Source: an uncultured Woeseiaceae bacterium
GTDB taxonomy: Bacteria; Pseudomonadota; Gammaproteobacteria; Steroidobacterales; Woeseiaceae
DNA length: 64,000 nucleotides
Assembly (NCBI GenBank): GCA_947259985.1
Contig: CAMYOJ010000026.1
Coordinates: 1 to 64,000 of the forward strand
Direction: 5' to 3'
The notes beneath the pieces are model-generated. The model made no database searches. It worked only from the letters and a program-made list of their open reading frames with translations, and had not been told where the DNA came from. Below are positions 42,654 to 51,976 of this stretch, one piece after another. The position numbers were made by a program, and so were the translations under genes. How positions within the stretch are numbered: position 1 is the first letter of the stretch; the number at the start of each line of letters is the position of its first letter.

Positions 42654-44045
42654 GTGAGCACCTTATTCGAGAAAGTATGGTCCGATCACCTGGTCATCGA
42701 CGAGACCCCGGACACGCCCGCGGTTCTTTATATCGACCTGCATATCATCCATGAAGTCACTACGCCGCAGGCGTTCACCGTGCTACGGGAGAAGGGACTG
42801 GCCGTACGCCGACCCGAGCTGACGTTAGCAACCATGGATCACTCCACACCCACCACGCCCGTCACGAGCTTCAAGGATCTCGCGGTAGTCGGCGAGAGCG
42901 CGGCCGGGCAGATTCGGCAAATGGAGCAGAATTGCTCTGATTTCGGGCTGGACCTGATTGGCTTTGGCAATGCCAACAGGGGCATCGTGCACGTAATCGG
43001 GCCCGAGCTTGGTGCTACGCAGCCCGGCAAGACGATCGTCTGCGGCGACAGTCATTCGAGCACTCACGGCGCGTTCGGCGCCCTCGCCTTCGGCATCGGT
43101 ACGACCGAGGTCGGTCACGTACTGGCCACGCAGTGCCTGCTGCAACGCAAGCCGAAGACCATGGCTGTCAACGTCGGCGGACGCCTGCGTGACGGGGTAT
43201 CGGCCAAGGACCTGATCCTCGCTGTTATCGGCGAGATCGGTGTCGACGGCGGCACCGGGCACGTCATCGAGTACCGCGGTGACGCCATTGCGGCGCTCGA
43301 CATGGAGAGCCGCATGACGGTCTGCAACATGTCAATCGAGGGTGGTGCCCGGGCAGGAATGATCGCTCCCGACGACACGACGTTCGAGTATCTGCAAGGG
43401 CGCCCGCGCGTGCCGCAAGGCTATGAATGGGATGCGGCACTGGCGCGCTGGCGGAAGCTTCATAGCGATGCGGACGCCCGCTTTGACGCGTGCGTCACGC
43501 TGGACGCATCGGCGTTACAACCGATGGTGACCTTTGGCACGAACCCGGGCATGGTCGTCGGAATCAACGACCCGGTGCCTTCCGGCAACGACGCCAGCTT
43601 CAGGAAGGCGCTTGACTACATGCAGGTGGAGCCCGGCAAGCCGATGACCGAGAATTCCGTCGATGTCGTTTTTGTGGGCAGCTGCACCAACGGCCGGCTC
43701 TCGGACATCGAGGAAGCAGCCCGCGTGCTGGAGGGGCGCAAGGTTGCCGACGGGGTACGCATGCTCGTCGTTCCCGGGTCACAACAGGTCAAGCTCGAGG
43801 CCGAGGCTCGTGGACTGGACAGCATCATCAAGAGCGCCGGCGCTGAATGGCGCGAGGCTGGCTGTTCGATGTGCATCGGCATGAACGGCGACACGGTCCC
43901 GGCCGGCAAGCTCAGCGTCAGCACAAGCAATCGTAATTTTGAAGGACGCCAGGGCATCGGCGCTCGCACGGTGCTCGCCAGTCCGGCAACGGCGGCAGCA
44001 TCGGCCGTGTGCGGGCACGTGGCGGACCCGAGGACCCTCGCATGA
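42654..44045 (+). CDS. leuC: 3-Isopropylmalate dehydratase large subunit
   Basis: A 463-residue aconitase-family subunit that, with LeuD, isomerises 2-isopropylmalate. [55 protein letters not shown] and [17 protein letters not shown] provide the active-site and [4Fe-4S] Cys residues (SCTNG Cys and the CSMC pair). The start is a GTG at 42654. It overlaps leuD by 4 bp (ATGA). Confidence 0.97.
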   Translation: MSTLFEKVWSDHLVIDETPDTPAVLYIDLHIIHEVTTPQAFTVLREKGLAVRRPELTLATMDHSTPTTPVTSFKDLAVVGESAAGQIRQMEQNCSDFGLDLIGFGNANRGIVHVIGPELGATQPGKTIVCGDSHSSTHGAFGALAFGIGTTEVGHVLATQCLLQRKPKTMAVNVGGRLRDGVSAKDLILAVIGEIGVDGGTGHVIEYRGDAIAALDMESRMTVCNMSIEGGARAGMIAPDDTTFEYLQGRPRVPQGYEWDAALARWRKLHSDADARFDACVTLDASALQPMVTFGTNPGMVVGINDPVPSGNDASFRKALDYMQVEPGKPMTENSVDVVFVGSCTNGRLSDIEEAARVLEGRKVADGVRMLVVPGSQQVKLEAEARGLDSIIKSAGAEWREAGCSMCIGMNGDTVPAGKLSVSTSNRNFEGRQGIGARTVLASPATAAASAVCGHVADPRTLA

Positions 44046-44626
44046 AAACGGTCAAACATATCGTGTCACGCACCGCCGTGCTGCCGACAAAGGACATCGA
44101 CACCGACCAGATCATTCCGGCGCGGTTCCTGACCACGACTTCACGCGAGGGGCTCGGGAAGAACGCATTCTATGATCTGCGTTACGAGGGAGACGGCAGC
44201 GTCAACGAGAGCTTCGCACTTAACAGGCCCGAGGCACAGGGTTGCCGAATCCTGGTTGCCGGCAAGAATTTCGGTTGTGGCTCGTCGCGCGAACATGCGC
44301 CCTGGGCCCTGCTCGACTTCGGGCTCCAGGCAATCATCTCGACCGAAATCGCCGACATCTTTCGCAACAATTCCCTCAAGAACGGGCTCGTGCCGATCAT
44401 CGTCGACGAAAACACGCATGCCTGGCTGCTCGAGAATCCTGGCATCGAACTTTCAATCGATGTCGATGGCGCGACGCTGACCTTGCCCGACGACACTGCC
44501 GTATCATTCCAGATCGACGCATTTGCCAAGCACTGCCTGGTCGAGGGCGTCGACCAGCTCGGCTTCCTGCAGCAACAGCAGGAAAAGATCGGCGAGTTCG
44601 AGGAGACACGCAAATGGAAGCCCTGA
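44042..44626 (+). CDS. leuD: 3-Isopropylmalate dehydratase small subunit
   Basis: A 194-residue swivelling-domain partner of Leu[41 protein letters not shown] and [17 protein letters not shown] are the family signatures. The ATG at 44042 overlaps the leuC stop. The 3' end overlaps leuB by 13 bp, so C, D and B are translationally linked. Confidence 0.97.
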   Translation: MKTVKHIVSRTAVLPTKDIDTDQIIPARFLTTTSREGLGKNAFYDLRYEGDGSVNESFALNRPEAQGCRILVAGKNFGCGSSREHAPWALLDFGLQAIISTEIADIFRNNSLKNGLVPIIVDENTHAWLLENPGIELSIDVDGATLTLPDDTAVSFQIDAFAKHCLVEGVDQLGFLQQQQEKIGEFEETRKWKP

Positions 44627-45675
44627 TCGTCCTGTTGCCCGGAGATGGCATCGGACCCGACGTTACAACAGCCGCAAAACAGGTGCTGGAGGCGGTGGCC
44701 GATAAATACGGCCATCGTTTCACGTTCCGTGAGGAACTGATCGGCGGCGCGGCGATCGATGCCTGCGGCGATCCGCTGCCGCCTGCGACCATCGCAGCCT
44801 GCGAGGCCTGTGACGCCGTAATGTTGGGCGCAGTCGGGGGTCCCAAGTGGTCGGATCCCAATGCCGAGGTAAGGCCCGAACAGGGGCTGCTGAAGTTACG
44901 TTCAACCCTGGGCGTCTACGCCAACATCCGCCCGGTCCGGATTTACGATGAGCTTGCAGCCGCTTCGCCGCTCAAACCCGAACTTCTGAACGGCGTGGAC
45001 CTGATCGTCGTACGTGAACTGACGGGCGGCATCTATTTCGGGGAGAAGACCCGGAACGAATCGTCTGCCAGCGACCTTTGTCTCTACAACAGCTATGAGA
45101 TCGAACGCATTGTGCGTGTCGCGGCAAAGCTCGCAGCGGGTCGCCGCGGCAAGCTCTGCTCGGTGGACAAAGCGAACGTGCTCGAAACTTCGCGCCTGTG
45201 GCGTGATGTCACGGACAGGCTGATTGCCGCCGAATTTTCGAATATTGAACTGGAAACCCTGCTCGTGGACGCGGCTGCGATGCACCTCCTGAGCCGCCCC
45301 TCCGACTTCGACGTGATCGTGACGGAGAATATGTTCGGTGACATCCTGACCGATGAGGCTTCGATGCTGGCCGGATCGATGGGCATGTTGCCATCGGCAT
45401 CGCTCGGTGATTCCGCGCGCGGCCTTTATGAGCCGATCCATGGTTCGGCGCCGGACATTGCCGGACAGGGAATCGCAAATCCCTGCGGCGCGATTGCAAG
45501 CGCCGCCCTGCTGTTACGTCATAGTCTCGGGCTGCATGACGAAGCGGCTGCGGTGGAAACGGCGATCAGCGTGGCCATCACGAACGGAGCAAGGACCGCC
45601 GATATCGCGGCCGACGACGAGGCCGTGGAGTCGACGACCGAAATGACCGACGTCATCATTCGCTGCCTGAACTGA
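44614..45675 (+). CDS. leuB: 3-Isopropylmalate dehydrogenase
   Basis: A 353-residue NAD-dependent oxidative decarboxylase, last step specific to leucine before transamination. [20 protein letters not shown] at the N-terminus, LLKLRSTLGVYANIRPVR with substrate-binding Arg residues, VRELTGGIYFGEKT and EPIHGSAPDIAGQGIANPCG are present. It starts inside leuD and ends overlapping the convergent metX by 20 bp. This is the end of the ilvC-leuACDB operon. Confidence 0.97.
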   Translation: MEALIVLLPGDGIGPDVTTAAKQVLEAVADKYGHRFTFREELIGGAAIDACGDPLPPATIAACEACDAVMLGAVGGPKWSDPNAEVRPEQGLLKLRSTLGVYANIRPVRIYDELAAASPLKPELLNGVDLIVVRELTGGIYFGEKTRNESSASDLCLYNSYEIERIVRVAAKLAAGRRGKLCSVDKANVLETSRLWRDVTDRLIAAEFSNIELETLLVDAAAMHLLSRPSDFDVIVTENMFGDILTDEASMLAGSMGMLPSASLGDSARGLYEPIHGSAPDIAGQGIANPCGAIASAALLLRHSLGLHDEAAAVETAISVAITNGARTADIAADDEAVESTTEMTDVIIRCLN

Positions 45676-46759
45676 CGACTCTCAATTGCGCCGCCGTGCG
45701 GTTGCCGGAACGAAAGCGCGCGATCATTTTACCCAGCGCCTCGGTTTCGATCAGGAAACCATCGTGACCATGTGCGCAATCCAGAACTTCGTAACGCGCC
45801 TCGGGCAAGTGTTCGGCAAGCAGTTGTTGCTCCGCGGGTGGGTACAGGGCATCGGTACTGACAGACACGACGAGTGCCGGGCTCTGAATATGCGACAGCA
45901 CTTCCGGGTAGGTCCCGCGTCCGCGCGCAAGGTCATGTGAATGCATCGCGTGCGTCAGCGTGACGTAGGTGTTGGCATCGAAGCGATCGTTGATTTTCCG
46001 GCCCTGGTGCCTGAGGTAGGACTGGACCTGGTACTCCTCATCGCTGCGCCGTTCGCGCCCGAAGCGCGCTTCGAAACTCTCGAAACTGCGGTAGGTACAG
46101 ACGGCCATCATGCGTGCCGCCGCAAGCCCCTTGTCGGGCGGCGCATCATCCGTGTAATAGCCGCCCTGCCAGTTCGGGTCAGCGGCAATCGCCGCCCTTT
46201 GCGCTTCGCTTACGCCAATGCACCATGCAGAATGGCGCCCGCCCACACCGATGGGTACGACGCTGCCGACGCGCTCGGGATAGCTGGCCGCCCACTCCAG
46301 CGCCTGCATACCACCGAGTGACGGGCCGGTAACGAGTTCGACCTGCTGGATGCCCAGTGCGTCGAGCAACAGTCGCTGTACTTCAACCATGTCGCGCACC
46401 GTGATGCGCGGAAAATCGGCACGGTAGCGATCCCGGCCACAGGGCTTCAGGCTGGCCGGGCCCGTGGTGCCGTAGCAGCTGCCGAGAATGTTGGCGCAGA
46501 TGATGAAATCGTGCTCAGGATCGAAGGCCTTTCCCTCTCCGATGATATTCGGCCACCAGGCCTCGACGTCCGCCGATCCCGTTAACGCGTGACAGATCAG
46601 AATCGCGTTCCCGGCCGCGTTACGCCGTTCGCCCCAGGTGCGATAGGCAATCTGCACCTCGTCGAGTTGCGCACCACTCTCGAGCGCGAACGGCCCCTGC
46701 ACCGTCAGGAATTCGGTCTGCGGCGCGATCTGCTCCTTAAGGTAGGCTGGCAGGCTCAT
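45656..46759 (-). CDS. metX: Homoserine O-acyltransferase (MetX family)
   Basis: A 367-residue alpha/beta-hydrolase-fold acyltransferase. ILICHALTGSADVEAWWPNI, NILGSCYGTTGPASLKP, VTGPSLGGMQALEWAASYPE with the nucleophile Ser, and the C-terminal VLDCAHGHDGFLIET with the catalytic His-Asp region are present. It activates homoserine for methionine synthesis; acetyl versus succinyl donor, or even a serine acceptor as reported for some MetX relatives, cannot be read from sequence by eye. It follows metB by 5 bp, under the SAM-I riboswitch. Confidence 0.9.
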   Translation of the reverse strand: MSLPAYLKEQIAPQTEFLTVQGPFALESGAQLDEVQIAYRTWGERRNAAGNAILICHALTGSADVEAWWPNIIGEGKAFDPEHDFIICANILGSCYGTTGPASLKPCGRDRYRADFPRITVRDMVEVQRLLLDALGIQQVELVTGPSLGGMQALEWAASYPERVGSVVPIGVGGRHSAWCIGVSEAQRAAIAADPNWQGGYYTDDAPPDKGLAAARMMAVCTYRSFESFEARFGRERRSDEEYQVQSYLRHQGRKINDRFDANTYVTLTHAMHSHDLARGRGTYPEVLSHIQSPALVVSVSTDALYPPAEQQLLAEHLPEARYEVLDCAHGHDGFLIETEALGKMIARFRSGNRTAAQLRVVSSGSE

Positions 46760-46764
46760 CGGCT

Positions 46765-47961
46765 TCAGCCGCAGGCAGCCGCCACGGGCTGCACCGTGTT
46801 CGCCGTCCGCACGGCCTCGAGCGCGTCAAGAACGTCTGCAACGAGGTCCTCGGTGCCCTCCAGCCCTACCGACAGCCGTACCAGGTTGTCGCGTATGCCG
46901 GCTTCTGCCAGCGCTTCCTTGCTGACTGGCGCATGCGTCATCGACGGCGGATGGCAGACCAGGCTCTCTACGCCGCCCAGCGACTCTGCCAGCGAAAAGT
47001 ACTTCAGTCTGCTTACGAAGGTACGGATCTCCTCCTCTCCGCCGCGGATTTCAAAGCTGACCATGCCGCCGAATCCGCGCTGCTGACGCTTTGCAATTTC
47101 GTGCCCCGGGTGCGACTCGAGACCCGGGTAGTACACGCGATCGACGAACTCGTGTTGGTCGAGGACATTAGCGAGCAGGCTGGCGCTTTCCTCATGCTGC
47201 CGTATCCGCGGATGCAAGGTTCGAATGCCCCGCAGTGTCAGGAAGCTGTCAAACGGAGCACCAGTAATGCCTATGCAATTCGCCCAGTAACTGATCTGCT
47301 CGGCAAGCTCGTCGCTTGCCGCAACCACGCAGCCACCAACAACGTCGCTGTGCCCGTTGATGTACTTCGTCGTCGAGTGGATGACGAGGTCGGCACCGTG
47401 CTCGATCGGATTCTGCAGTGCGGGCGACAGGAACGTATTGTCGACGGCGAACAACGCACCGCACTGCGCTGCTATCGCTGCAATTTCGCGAATGTCGACG
47501 ATCCGCAGCAGCGGGTTTGACGGCGTCTCTGCAAGGATGATCTTCGGACCGCACTCGCAGGCTTTCGCGAGTGCTTCGGGATTCCCCTGGTCCACGAACA
47601 GCACCTCGAACAGTCCTTTCGCCGACTGTTGTTCAAACAGCCGATAGGTACCGCCGTAGCAGTCGTGTGGCGCAATTATCGTGTCGCCAGGCCTGAGCAG
47701 TTGTGTCAGAAGCGTCAAAGCAGCCATGCCCGACGACGTCACCACGGCTCCCGCACCGCCCTCGAGTTCGGTCAGCGCATCCGCGAGCGCGTCGCGTGTG
47801 GGGTTCCCTGAGCGCGTGTAGTCGTATTGCCGCTTCTCACCGAAACCTTCGAACGCAAAATTCGAGGAAAGGTGCAGAGGTGGCACGACGGCGCCATGCT
47901 GCGTGTCCGATTCGATGGACGCACGAACGGCGCTGGTGGCTTTGCTCTTGAAGGATGTCAT
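46765..47961 (-). CDS. metB: Cystathionine gamma-synthase (PLP-dependent)
   Basis: A 398-residue gamma-family PLP enzyme that joins activated homoserine with cysteine to cystathionine. VPPLHLSSNFAFEGFGEKRQ, YDYTRSGNPTRDALADALTE, HSTTKYINGHSDVVGG (PLP Lys in STTKY) and SLGGVESLVCHPPSMTHA are present. The YDYTRSGNPTR form suits cystathionine synthase rather than O-acetylhomoserine sulfhydrylase. It is the first gene after the SAM-I riboswitch, with a ggaga 7 bp before the ATG. Confidence 0.9.
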   Translation of the reverse strand: MTSFKSKATSAVRASIESDTQHGAVVPPLHLSSNFAFEGFGEKRQYDYTRSGNPTRDALADALTELEGGAGAVVTSSGMAALTLLTQLLRPGDTIIAPHDCYGGTYRLFEQQSAKGLFEVLFVDQGNPEALAKACECGPKIILAETPSNPLLRIVDIREIAAIAAQCGALFAVDNTFLSPALQNPIEHGADLVIHSTTKYINGHSDVVGGCVVAASDELAEQISYWANCIGITGAPFDSFLTLRGIRTLHPRIRQHEESASLLANVLDQHEFVDRVYYPGLESHPGHEIAKRQQRGFGGMVSFEIRGGEEEIRTFVSRLKYFSLAESLGGVESLVCHPPSMTHAPVSKEALAEAGIRDNLVRLSVGLEGTEDLVADVLDALEAVRTANTVQPVAAACG

Positions 47962-48074
47962 TGTCGGTCTCCGCTTGTCGATTCCAATTTCTTCTCATCG
48001 GAACCCTGCGAAGCCCGCAAGGGAGTGGGGTCGTTCTGCCCTTCATCCGGCTTAGCCGGAATGTTGCAGTAACC

Positions 48075-48196
48075 CTCATCTCTCGATGTCGTCGCGTTGT
48101 CGCGTCGCATCGCAGGAGTTGGCACCTTTTCAGGATGGTTAGTCCTGAAGGTTGCCCCGGCGTCGTCGGGCCTATCCCTCGACCGGTCTCGATGAG
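48075..48196 (-). promoter_or_regulatory. SAM-I (S-box) riboswitch ahead of metB-metX
   Basis: The minus-strand leader matches the S-box in order. P1 is ctcatc (48196-48191) with gatgag (48080-48075). Then come gagaccggtcgagggata-ggccc with the k-turn region, ccggggcaacc, the P3 hairpin (ttcagga...tcctga), the invariant aaaggtgccaactcctgc, a P4 hairpin, and cgagagatgag at the 3' end. High SAM should switch methionine genes off. No T-tailed terminator lies between the aptamer and the metB start 113 bp away, so control may be at translation or through Rho. A second cgatgag at 47994-48000 (plus: ctcatcg) could compete for the P1 5' strand. Confidence 0.9.
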
Positions 48197-48264
48197 TCTG
48201 GAGCAGTGTATGTGCGAGTTTTCATTCCGTCAAGGAGGCAAGTGCAAAAATAAGCAATTGAAAT

Positions 48265-48304
48265 CAGTTACATACGTAACTGCAATCAGTTACATACGTA
48301 ACTG
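48265..48304. promoter_or_regulatory. Tandem palindromic operator upstream of the TrpR-like gene and his operon
   Basis: The palindrome cagttacatacgtaactg (7-bp arms, 4-bp centre) occurs at 48265-48282 and again at 48287-48304. The copies are exactly 22 bp apart, two turns of the helix, so two dimers would bind on one face. They lie 70-110 bp upstream of the TrpR-family gene. A weaker inverted repeat (gtatta...taatac, 48335-48360) lies closer to the start. No clear -35/-10 pair could be fixed. Autoregulation by the adjacent repressor is inference. Confidence 0.6.
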
Positions 48305-48372
48305 CAGTTGTGGGCTTGCGCGCACCGCCAGTTTGTATTAGCGTACTAACGCATTAATACATTGGATCAACC

Positions 48373-48693
48373 ATGAAACCCAATCGAAACGAGTCCGAAC
48401 GCCAGCAGCATGCCGCCGAGAACGCACTGTTCGCCGCCGTCATCACGCTCAGGTCCGTTGACGAGTGCCGCAACTTTTTCAAGGATCTGTGCACGCCGGC
48501 GGAACTGCAGGCGCTCGTAGACCGATGGCAGGTGGTCGAGTGCCTCGAACAGGGCCTGCCCTACCGCAAGATCCATGACCTTACGGGCGTCAGTGTCACG
48601 ACCATAGGCCGGGTTGCGCGCTTCCTGGCCGATGGTTTCGGTGGCTATCGCACGGCCATTGAACGCACCAGTACCGAGCAAACCTCTCACTAA
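48373..48693 (+). CDS. TrpR/YerC-family transcriptional regulator, first gene of the his operon
   Basis: A 106-residue all-helical DNA-binding protein. RSVDECRNFFKDLCTPAELQ, ALVDRWQVVECLEQGLPYRK and IHDLTGVSVTTIGRVARFL match the TrpR superfamily; the last part is the helix-turn-helix. It is 10 bp upstream of hisG on the same strand, and TrpR-like proteins in this position are thought to repress histidine synthesis with histidine or a related co-repressor. It is not TrpR itself by context: no trp gene is near. Confidence 0.85.
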   Translation: MKPNRNESERQQHAAENALFAAVITLRSVDECRNFFKDLCTPAELQALVDRWQVVECLEQGLPYRKIHDLTGVSVTTIGRVARFLADGFGGYRTAIERTSTEQTSH

Positions 48694-48703
48694 GGAAACT
48701 CCC

Positions 48704-49606
48704 ATGGAAACCCCTGAGCAGCGCATCAAGATTGCGGTGCAGAAAACCGGCCGGCTGACCGACCACTCCATCGATCTGCTCGAGCGCTGCGGCCTGAAGC
48801 TGACACGAAGCAAGGACCAGCTGATCCTGTACGGCGAGAACATGCCCATCGACCTGCTTCTGGTTCGCGATGACGACATTCCCGGGCTGGTCAGCGAAGA
48901 CGTCTGCGACCTCGGTATCGTCGGCCTCAATATCGTCGAGGAGAAGCGCCTGGGCCTCGAGTCTGAGGGTCGTCCCGCCCTGTTCAGGCAGATCTACGAG
49001 CTCGATTTCGGCCACTGTCGACTGTCGCTGGCTGGACCTGATGGCCATCAATATGAAGGCCCGGAGTCCCTGGAAAACACAAAAATAGCAACAAGTTATG
49101 TCCACCTTCTTAGAAATTACCTTAAAACTATTGGCGTCAGCGCGGAGAGCGTATATTTCTCGGGTGCCGTCGAAATCGCTCCCAAACTCGGCCGTGCGGA
49201 TTACATCTGTGACCTCGTGTCGACGGGCGGTACCCTTGCGGCCAACGGGCTCGAGGAGGTCGAAGTACTGCTGGACAGCGAAGCCGTGGTGATCCAGACG
49301 CAGGCTCCGCTCGGCGATCAAAAACAGGCGCTCGTCGACAAGATACTGCAGCGTCTCGATGGTGTGCTGCAGGTTCGGGAAAGCAAATACATCATGTTGC
49401 ATGCGCCTCGCGCCGCACTCAGCGAGATAAGAGACCTGCTGCCGGGTTCTGAAGCCCCAACGGTCATGCCGCTGGATGGCAGCGACGACAAGGTCGCTAT
49501 ACACGCAGTCTGCCGCGAGAACGTGTTCTGGGAGACGCTGGAGAACCTCAAGGCGGCCGGCGCCAGCTCCCTCCTGGTGTTGCCGGTCGAAAAGATGCTC
49601 GCGTAA
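48704..49606 (+). CDS. hisG: ATP phosphoribosyltransferase, long form
   Basis: A 300-residue enzyme joining ATP and PRPP, the first step of histidine synthesis. RIKIAVQKTGRLTDHSIDLL, LLLVRDDDIPGLVSEDVCDL and YICDLVSTGGTLAANGLEEV (PRPP site) are followed by a C-terminal ACT-like regulatory domain (about 225-300), so it is the histidine-inhibited long form that does not need HisZ. ATG 48704 follows a taagga ribosome-binding site. A 330-residue upstream extension would overlap the regulator gene and is rejected. Confidence 0.96.
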   Translation: METPEQRIKIAVQKTGRLTDHSIDLLERCGLKLTRSKDQLILYGENMPIDLLLVRDDDIPGLVSEDVCDLGIVGLNIVEEKRLGLESEGRPALFRQIYELDFGHCRLSLAGPDGHQYEGPESLENTKIATSYVHLLRNYLKTIGVSAESVYFSGAVEIAPKLGRADYICDLVSTGGTLAANGLEEVEVLLDSEAVVIQTQAPLGDQKQALVDKILQRLDGVLQVRESKYIMLHAPRAALSEIRDLLPGSEAPTVMPLDGSDDKVAIHAVCRENVFWETLENLKAAGASSLLVLPVEKMLA

Positions 49607-49610
49607 GACC

Positions 49611-50915
49611 ATGAAGATTACAGTCAATACCTGGGCAGCACTCGATGAAGGCGAAAAGAACGCCCTGCTGATGCGCCCGGCCGTTTCGCAGGACGCCGGC
49701 ATCCGCGCAACCGTGGCAAGTATCGTTGCCCGCGTTCGCGAAGACGGCGACCTCGCCCTGCGCGAGCTGACGCGCGAGTATGATGGTGCGAGCGTCACTG
49801 ACACCCTGGTCACGAGCGACGAGATTGCGGCGGCGGAATCCCGGCTGGAGCGCGGGCAAATTGCCGCCATCGATCTCGCGATTGGCAACGTCGGTCGCTT
49901 TCACGAACGACAGCGGCAGGAACCCATCGTCGTGGAGACCATGCCGGGCGTCGTCTGTGAGCGGGTCAGCCACGCGCTCGATGCGGTAGGACTTTATGTA
50001 CCTGCCGGCACCGCCCCTCTGCCGTCGGCGGCCATCATGCTCGCCGTTCCGGCGCGCATCGCAGGTTGTCAGACCAGGATTCTGTGCACGCCTCCGCGCC
50101 CTGACGGCACGGCGGACCCGGCGGTCCTCGTGGCAGCAACTCGCGCCGGCGTTGAGCGGATCCACAAGATCGGTGGCGCACAGGCGATAGCGGCAATGGC
50201 CTACGGCACCGAATCGGTTCCCAGGGTTTGCAAGATATTCGGTCCTGGCAATGCGTGGGTGACCAGCGCAAAGGCTCTCGTCAGCAGCGACCCTGAGGGC
50301 GCCGCCATCGACATGCCAGCCGGTCCATCCGAGGTGCTCGTCATCGCAGATGACTCGGCATCGGCCGACTACGTAGCATCCGACCTGCTCTCCCAGGCCG
50401 AACACGGCGCCGATTCCCAGGTCATGCTGGTCACAACGAGCCTGGCAATGGCCGACGCGGTGAACGCCGCTGTCGAACAACAGCTGTCGAAATTGCCGCG
50501 CGCCGATATCGCGGGCGCCGCGCTGCAACATTCGCGTATCTTGATGGTGCCCGATATCGAAACCGCCATCGATGTCAGCAACCGCTATGCTCCGGAGCAC
50601 CTGATCCTGCAAATCAGCGAACCACGCTCCGCGCTGCCCTCGATCAGGAACGCGGGCTCTGTGTTTGTGGGCCCATGGACGCCGGAATCGGTCGGCGATT
50701 ACTGCAGCGGCACCAACCATGTTCTCCCTACGTATGGTCATGCACGAACCTACAGTGGCCTTGGACTGGACCAGTTCATGCGGCAGATGACGATTCAGGA
50801 GCTGTCGCGCGACGGGCTGGTGGGCATTGGCGATGCCGTCGTTTCACTCGCCAGGCTCGAAGGCCTCGAAGCCCACGCCAACGCCGTCACGCTGCGCCTC
50901 GAGGACTCGTCATGA
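49611..50915 (+). CDS. hisD: Histidinol dehydrogenase
   Basis: A 434-residue zinc enzyme that oxidises histidinol to histidine in two NAD-linked steps. YVPAGTAPLPSAAIMLAVPA, GPGNAWVTSAKALVSS, MPAGPSEVLVIADDSASADY and SDLLSQAEHGADSQVMLVTT (catalytic and zinc residues) are present. The ATG at 49611 is 5 bp after the hisG stop. The end overlaps hisC by 4 bp. Confidence 0.97.
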   Translation: MKITVNTWAALDEGEKNALLMRPAVSQDAGIRATVASIVARVREDGDLALRELTREYDGASVTDTLVTSDEIAAAESRLERGQIAAIDLAIGNVGRFHERQRQEPIVVETMPGVVCERVSHALDAVGLYVPAGTAPLPSAAIMLAVPARIAGCQTRILCTPPRPDGTADPAVLVAATRAGVERIHKIGGAQAIAAMAYGTESVPRVCKIFGPGNAWVTSAKALVSSDPEGAAIDMPAGPSEVLVIADDSASADYVASDLLSQAEHGADSQVMLVTTSLAMADAVNAAVEQQLSKLPRADIAGAALQHSRILMVPDIETAIDVSNRYAPEHLILQISEPRSALPSIRNAGSVFVGPWTPESVGDYCSGTNHVLPTYGHARTYSGLGLDQFMRQMTIQELSRDGLVGIGDAVVSLARLEGLEAHANAVTLRLEDSS

Positions 50916-51976
50916 GCATCGTCGAGCTGGCCCGGCCCGAGATCCAGGCGCTGCGCCCTTACGAGGCGGCTGAGCAGGTCGACGACACCATTCGCCTGAA
51001 CGCCAATGAGTCGCCCGAAGTATGTGCCGCAGGCAAGTTTCGCAGGCCGCTCAATCGTTACCCCGAAGTGCGTCCGAAACGGCTGCAGAACGGGCTTGCC
51101 GAACGCTTTGGATGTGCGCCCGGCGAGCTGCTGGTCACGCGCGGCTCGAGTGAGGCCATCGACCTGATTATTCGCACTTTCTGCCGCGCGGGCGTGGACA
51201 ACATCGTGACTCATACGCCGTCGTTCTCAATGTACCGTCATTACGCCGCCGTACAGGGTGCGGCCGTAACCGAAGTGCGAACGAAGGCCGAGCAGGATTT
51301 CAGGATTGACGTCGGTGCACTTCTGGCGGAATGCGGACCTGAAACCCGTGTGCTTTTCGTGTGTTCACCGAACAACCCCACGGGCACACTTCTGCCTGTC
51401 GCAGATCTCGAAAAACTCCTCGAGGGACGAAGCGAATCGTCGGCTGTCGTAGTCGATGAGGCATATGTGGAGTTTGCCGATACTCCATCCGTGACGGCTC
51501 TGCTCGATCGTTACCCGAACCTGCTGGTCCTGAGGACGCTCTCCAAAGCGCTGGGTTTCGCGGGAGCGCGTTGCGGTGCTGTTATCGCTCAGGCGGGAGT
51601 GATCAGCATGCTCAGTGCCGTGCAGGCGCCCTATGCGCTCGCGACGCCCGTTGTGGAATGCGTGGAAGACGCACTCAGGGACAACATTGAGGCGGCAGAG
51701 TCGGTTCAACGCGCAGTTGCAGAGCGCAAACGTCTCGCGCAGCAATTGTCGGGATTCGGTTTCGTCAACAAGATTTGGCCGAGTGCGGCGAACTTCCTGT
51801 TGGCCGAATTCGAAGACGCCGCGGCCATTATGCAGCACTGCGAGCGTCAGAAAATATTGTTGCGCCACATCGGCGGTGAACTGGCAGATTGCATTCGCAT
51901 TTCCGTTGGCAGCGCATCGGAAAATGATCGCCTGCTGCAAGCGCTCGAAACCTTTTCGGAGACGCACTGTGGCTGA
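50912..51976 (+). CDS. hisC: Histidinol-phosphate aminotransferase
   Basis: A 354-residue PLP enzyme that converts imidazole acetol-phosphate to histidinol-phosphate. [73 protein letters not shown] and [19 protein letters not shown] (PLP Lys in SK) are present. It overlaps hisD (ATGA) and hisB (GTG) at its ends. Confidence 0.96.
   Translation: MSIVELARPEIQALRPYEAAEQVDDTIRLNANESPEVCAAGKFRRPLNRYPEVRPKRLQNGLAERFGCAPGELLVTRGSSEAIDLIIRTFCRAGVDNIVTHTPSFSMYRHYAAVQGAAVTEVRTKAEQDFRIDVGALLAECGPETRVLFVCSPNNPTGTLLPVADLEKLLEGRSESSAVVVDEAYVEFADTPSVTALLDRYPNLLVLRTLSKALGFAGARCGAVIAQAGVISMLSAVQAPYALATPVVECVEDALRDNIEAAESVQRAVAERKRLAQQLSGFGFVNKIWPSAANFLLAEFEDAAAIMQHCERQKILLRHIGGELADCIRISVGSASENDRLLQALETFSETHCG

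Noticed and set aside
48197..48372. His-rich leader peptide for the his operon
   Set aside because: No run of His codons is present; the palindromes and TrpR-like gene explain control better.
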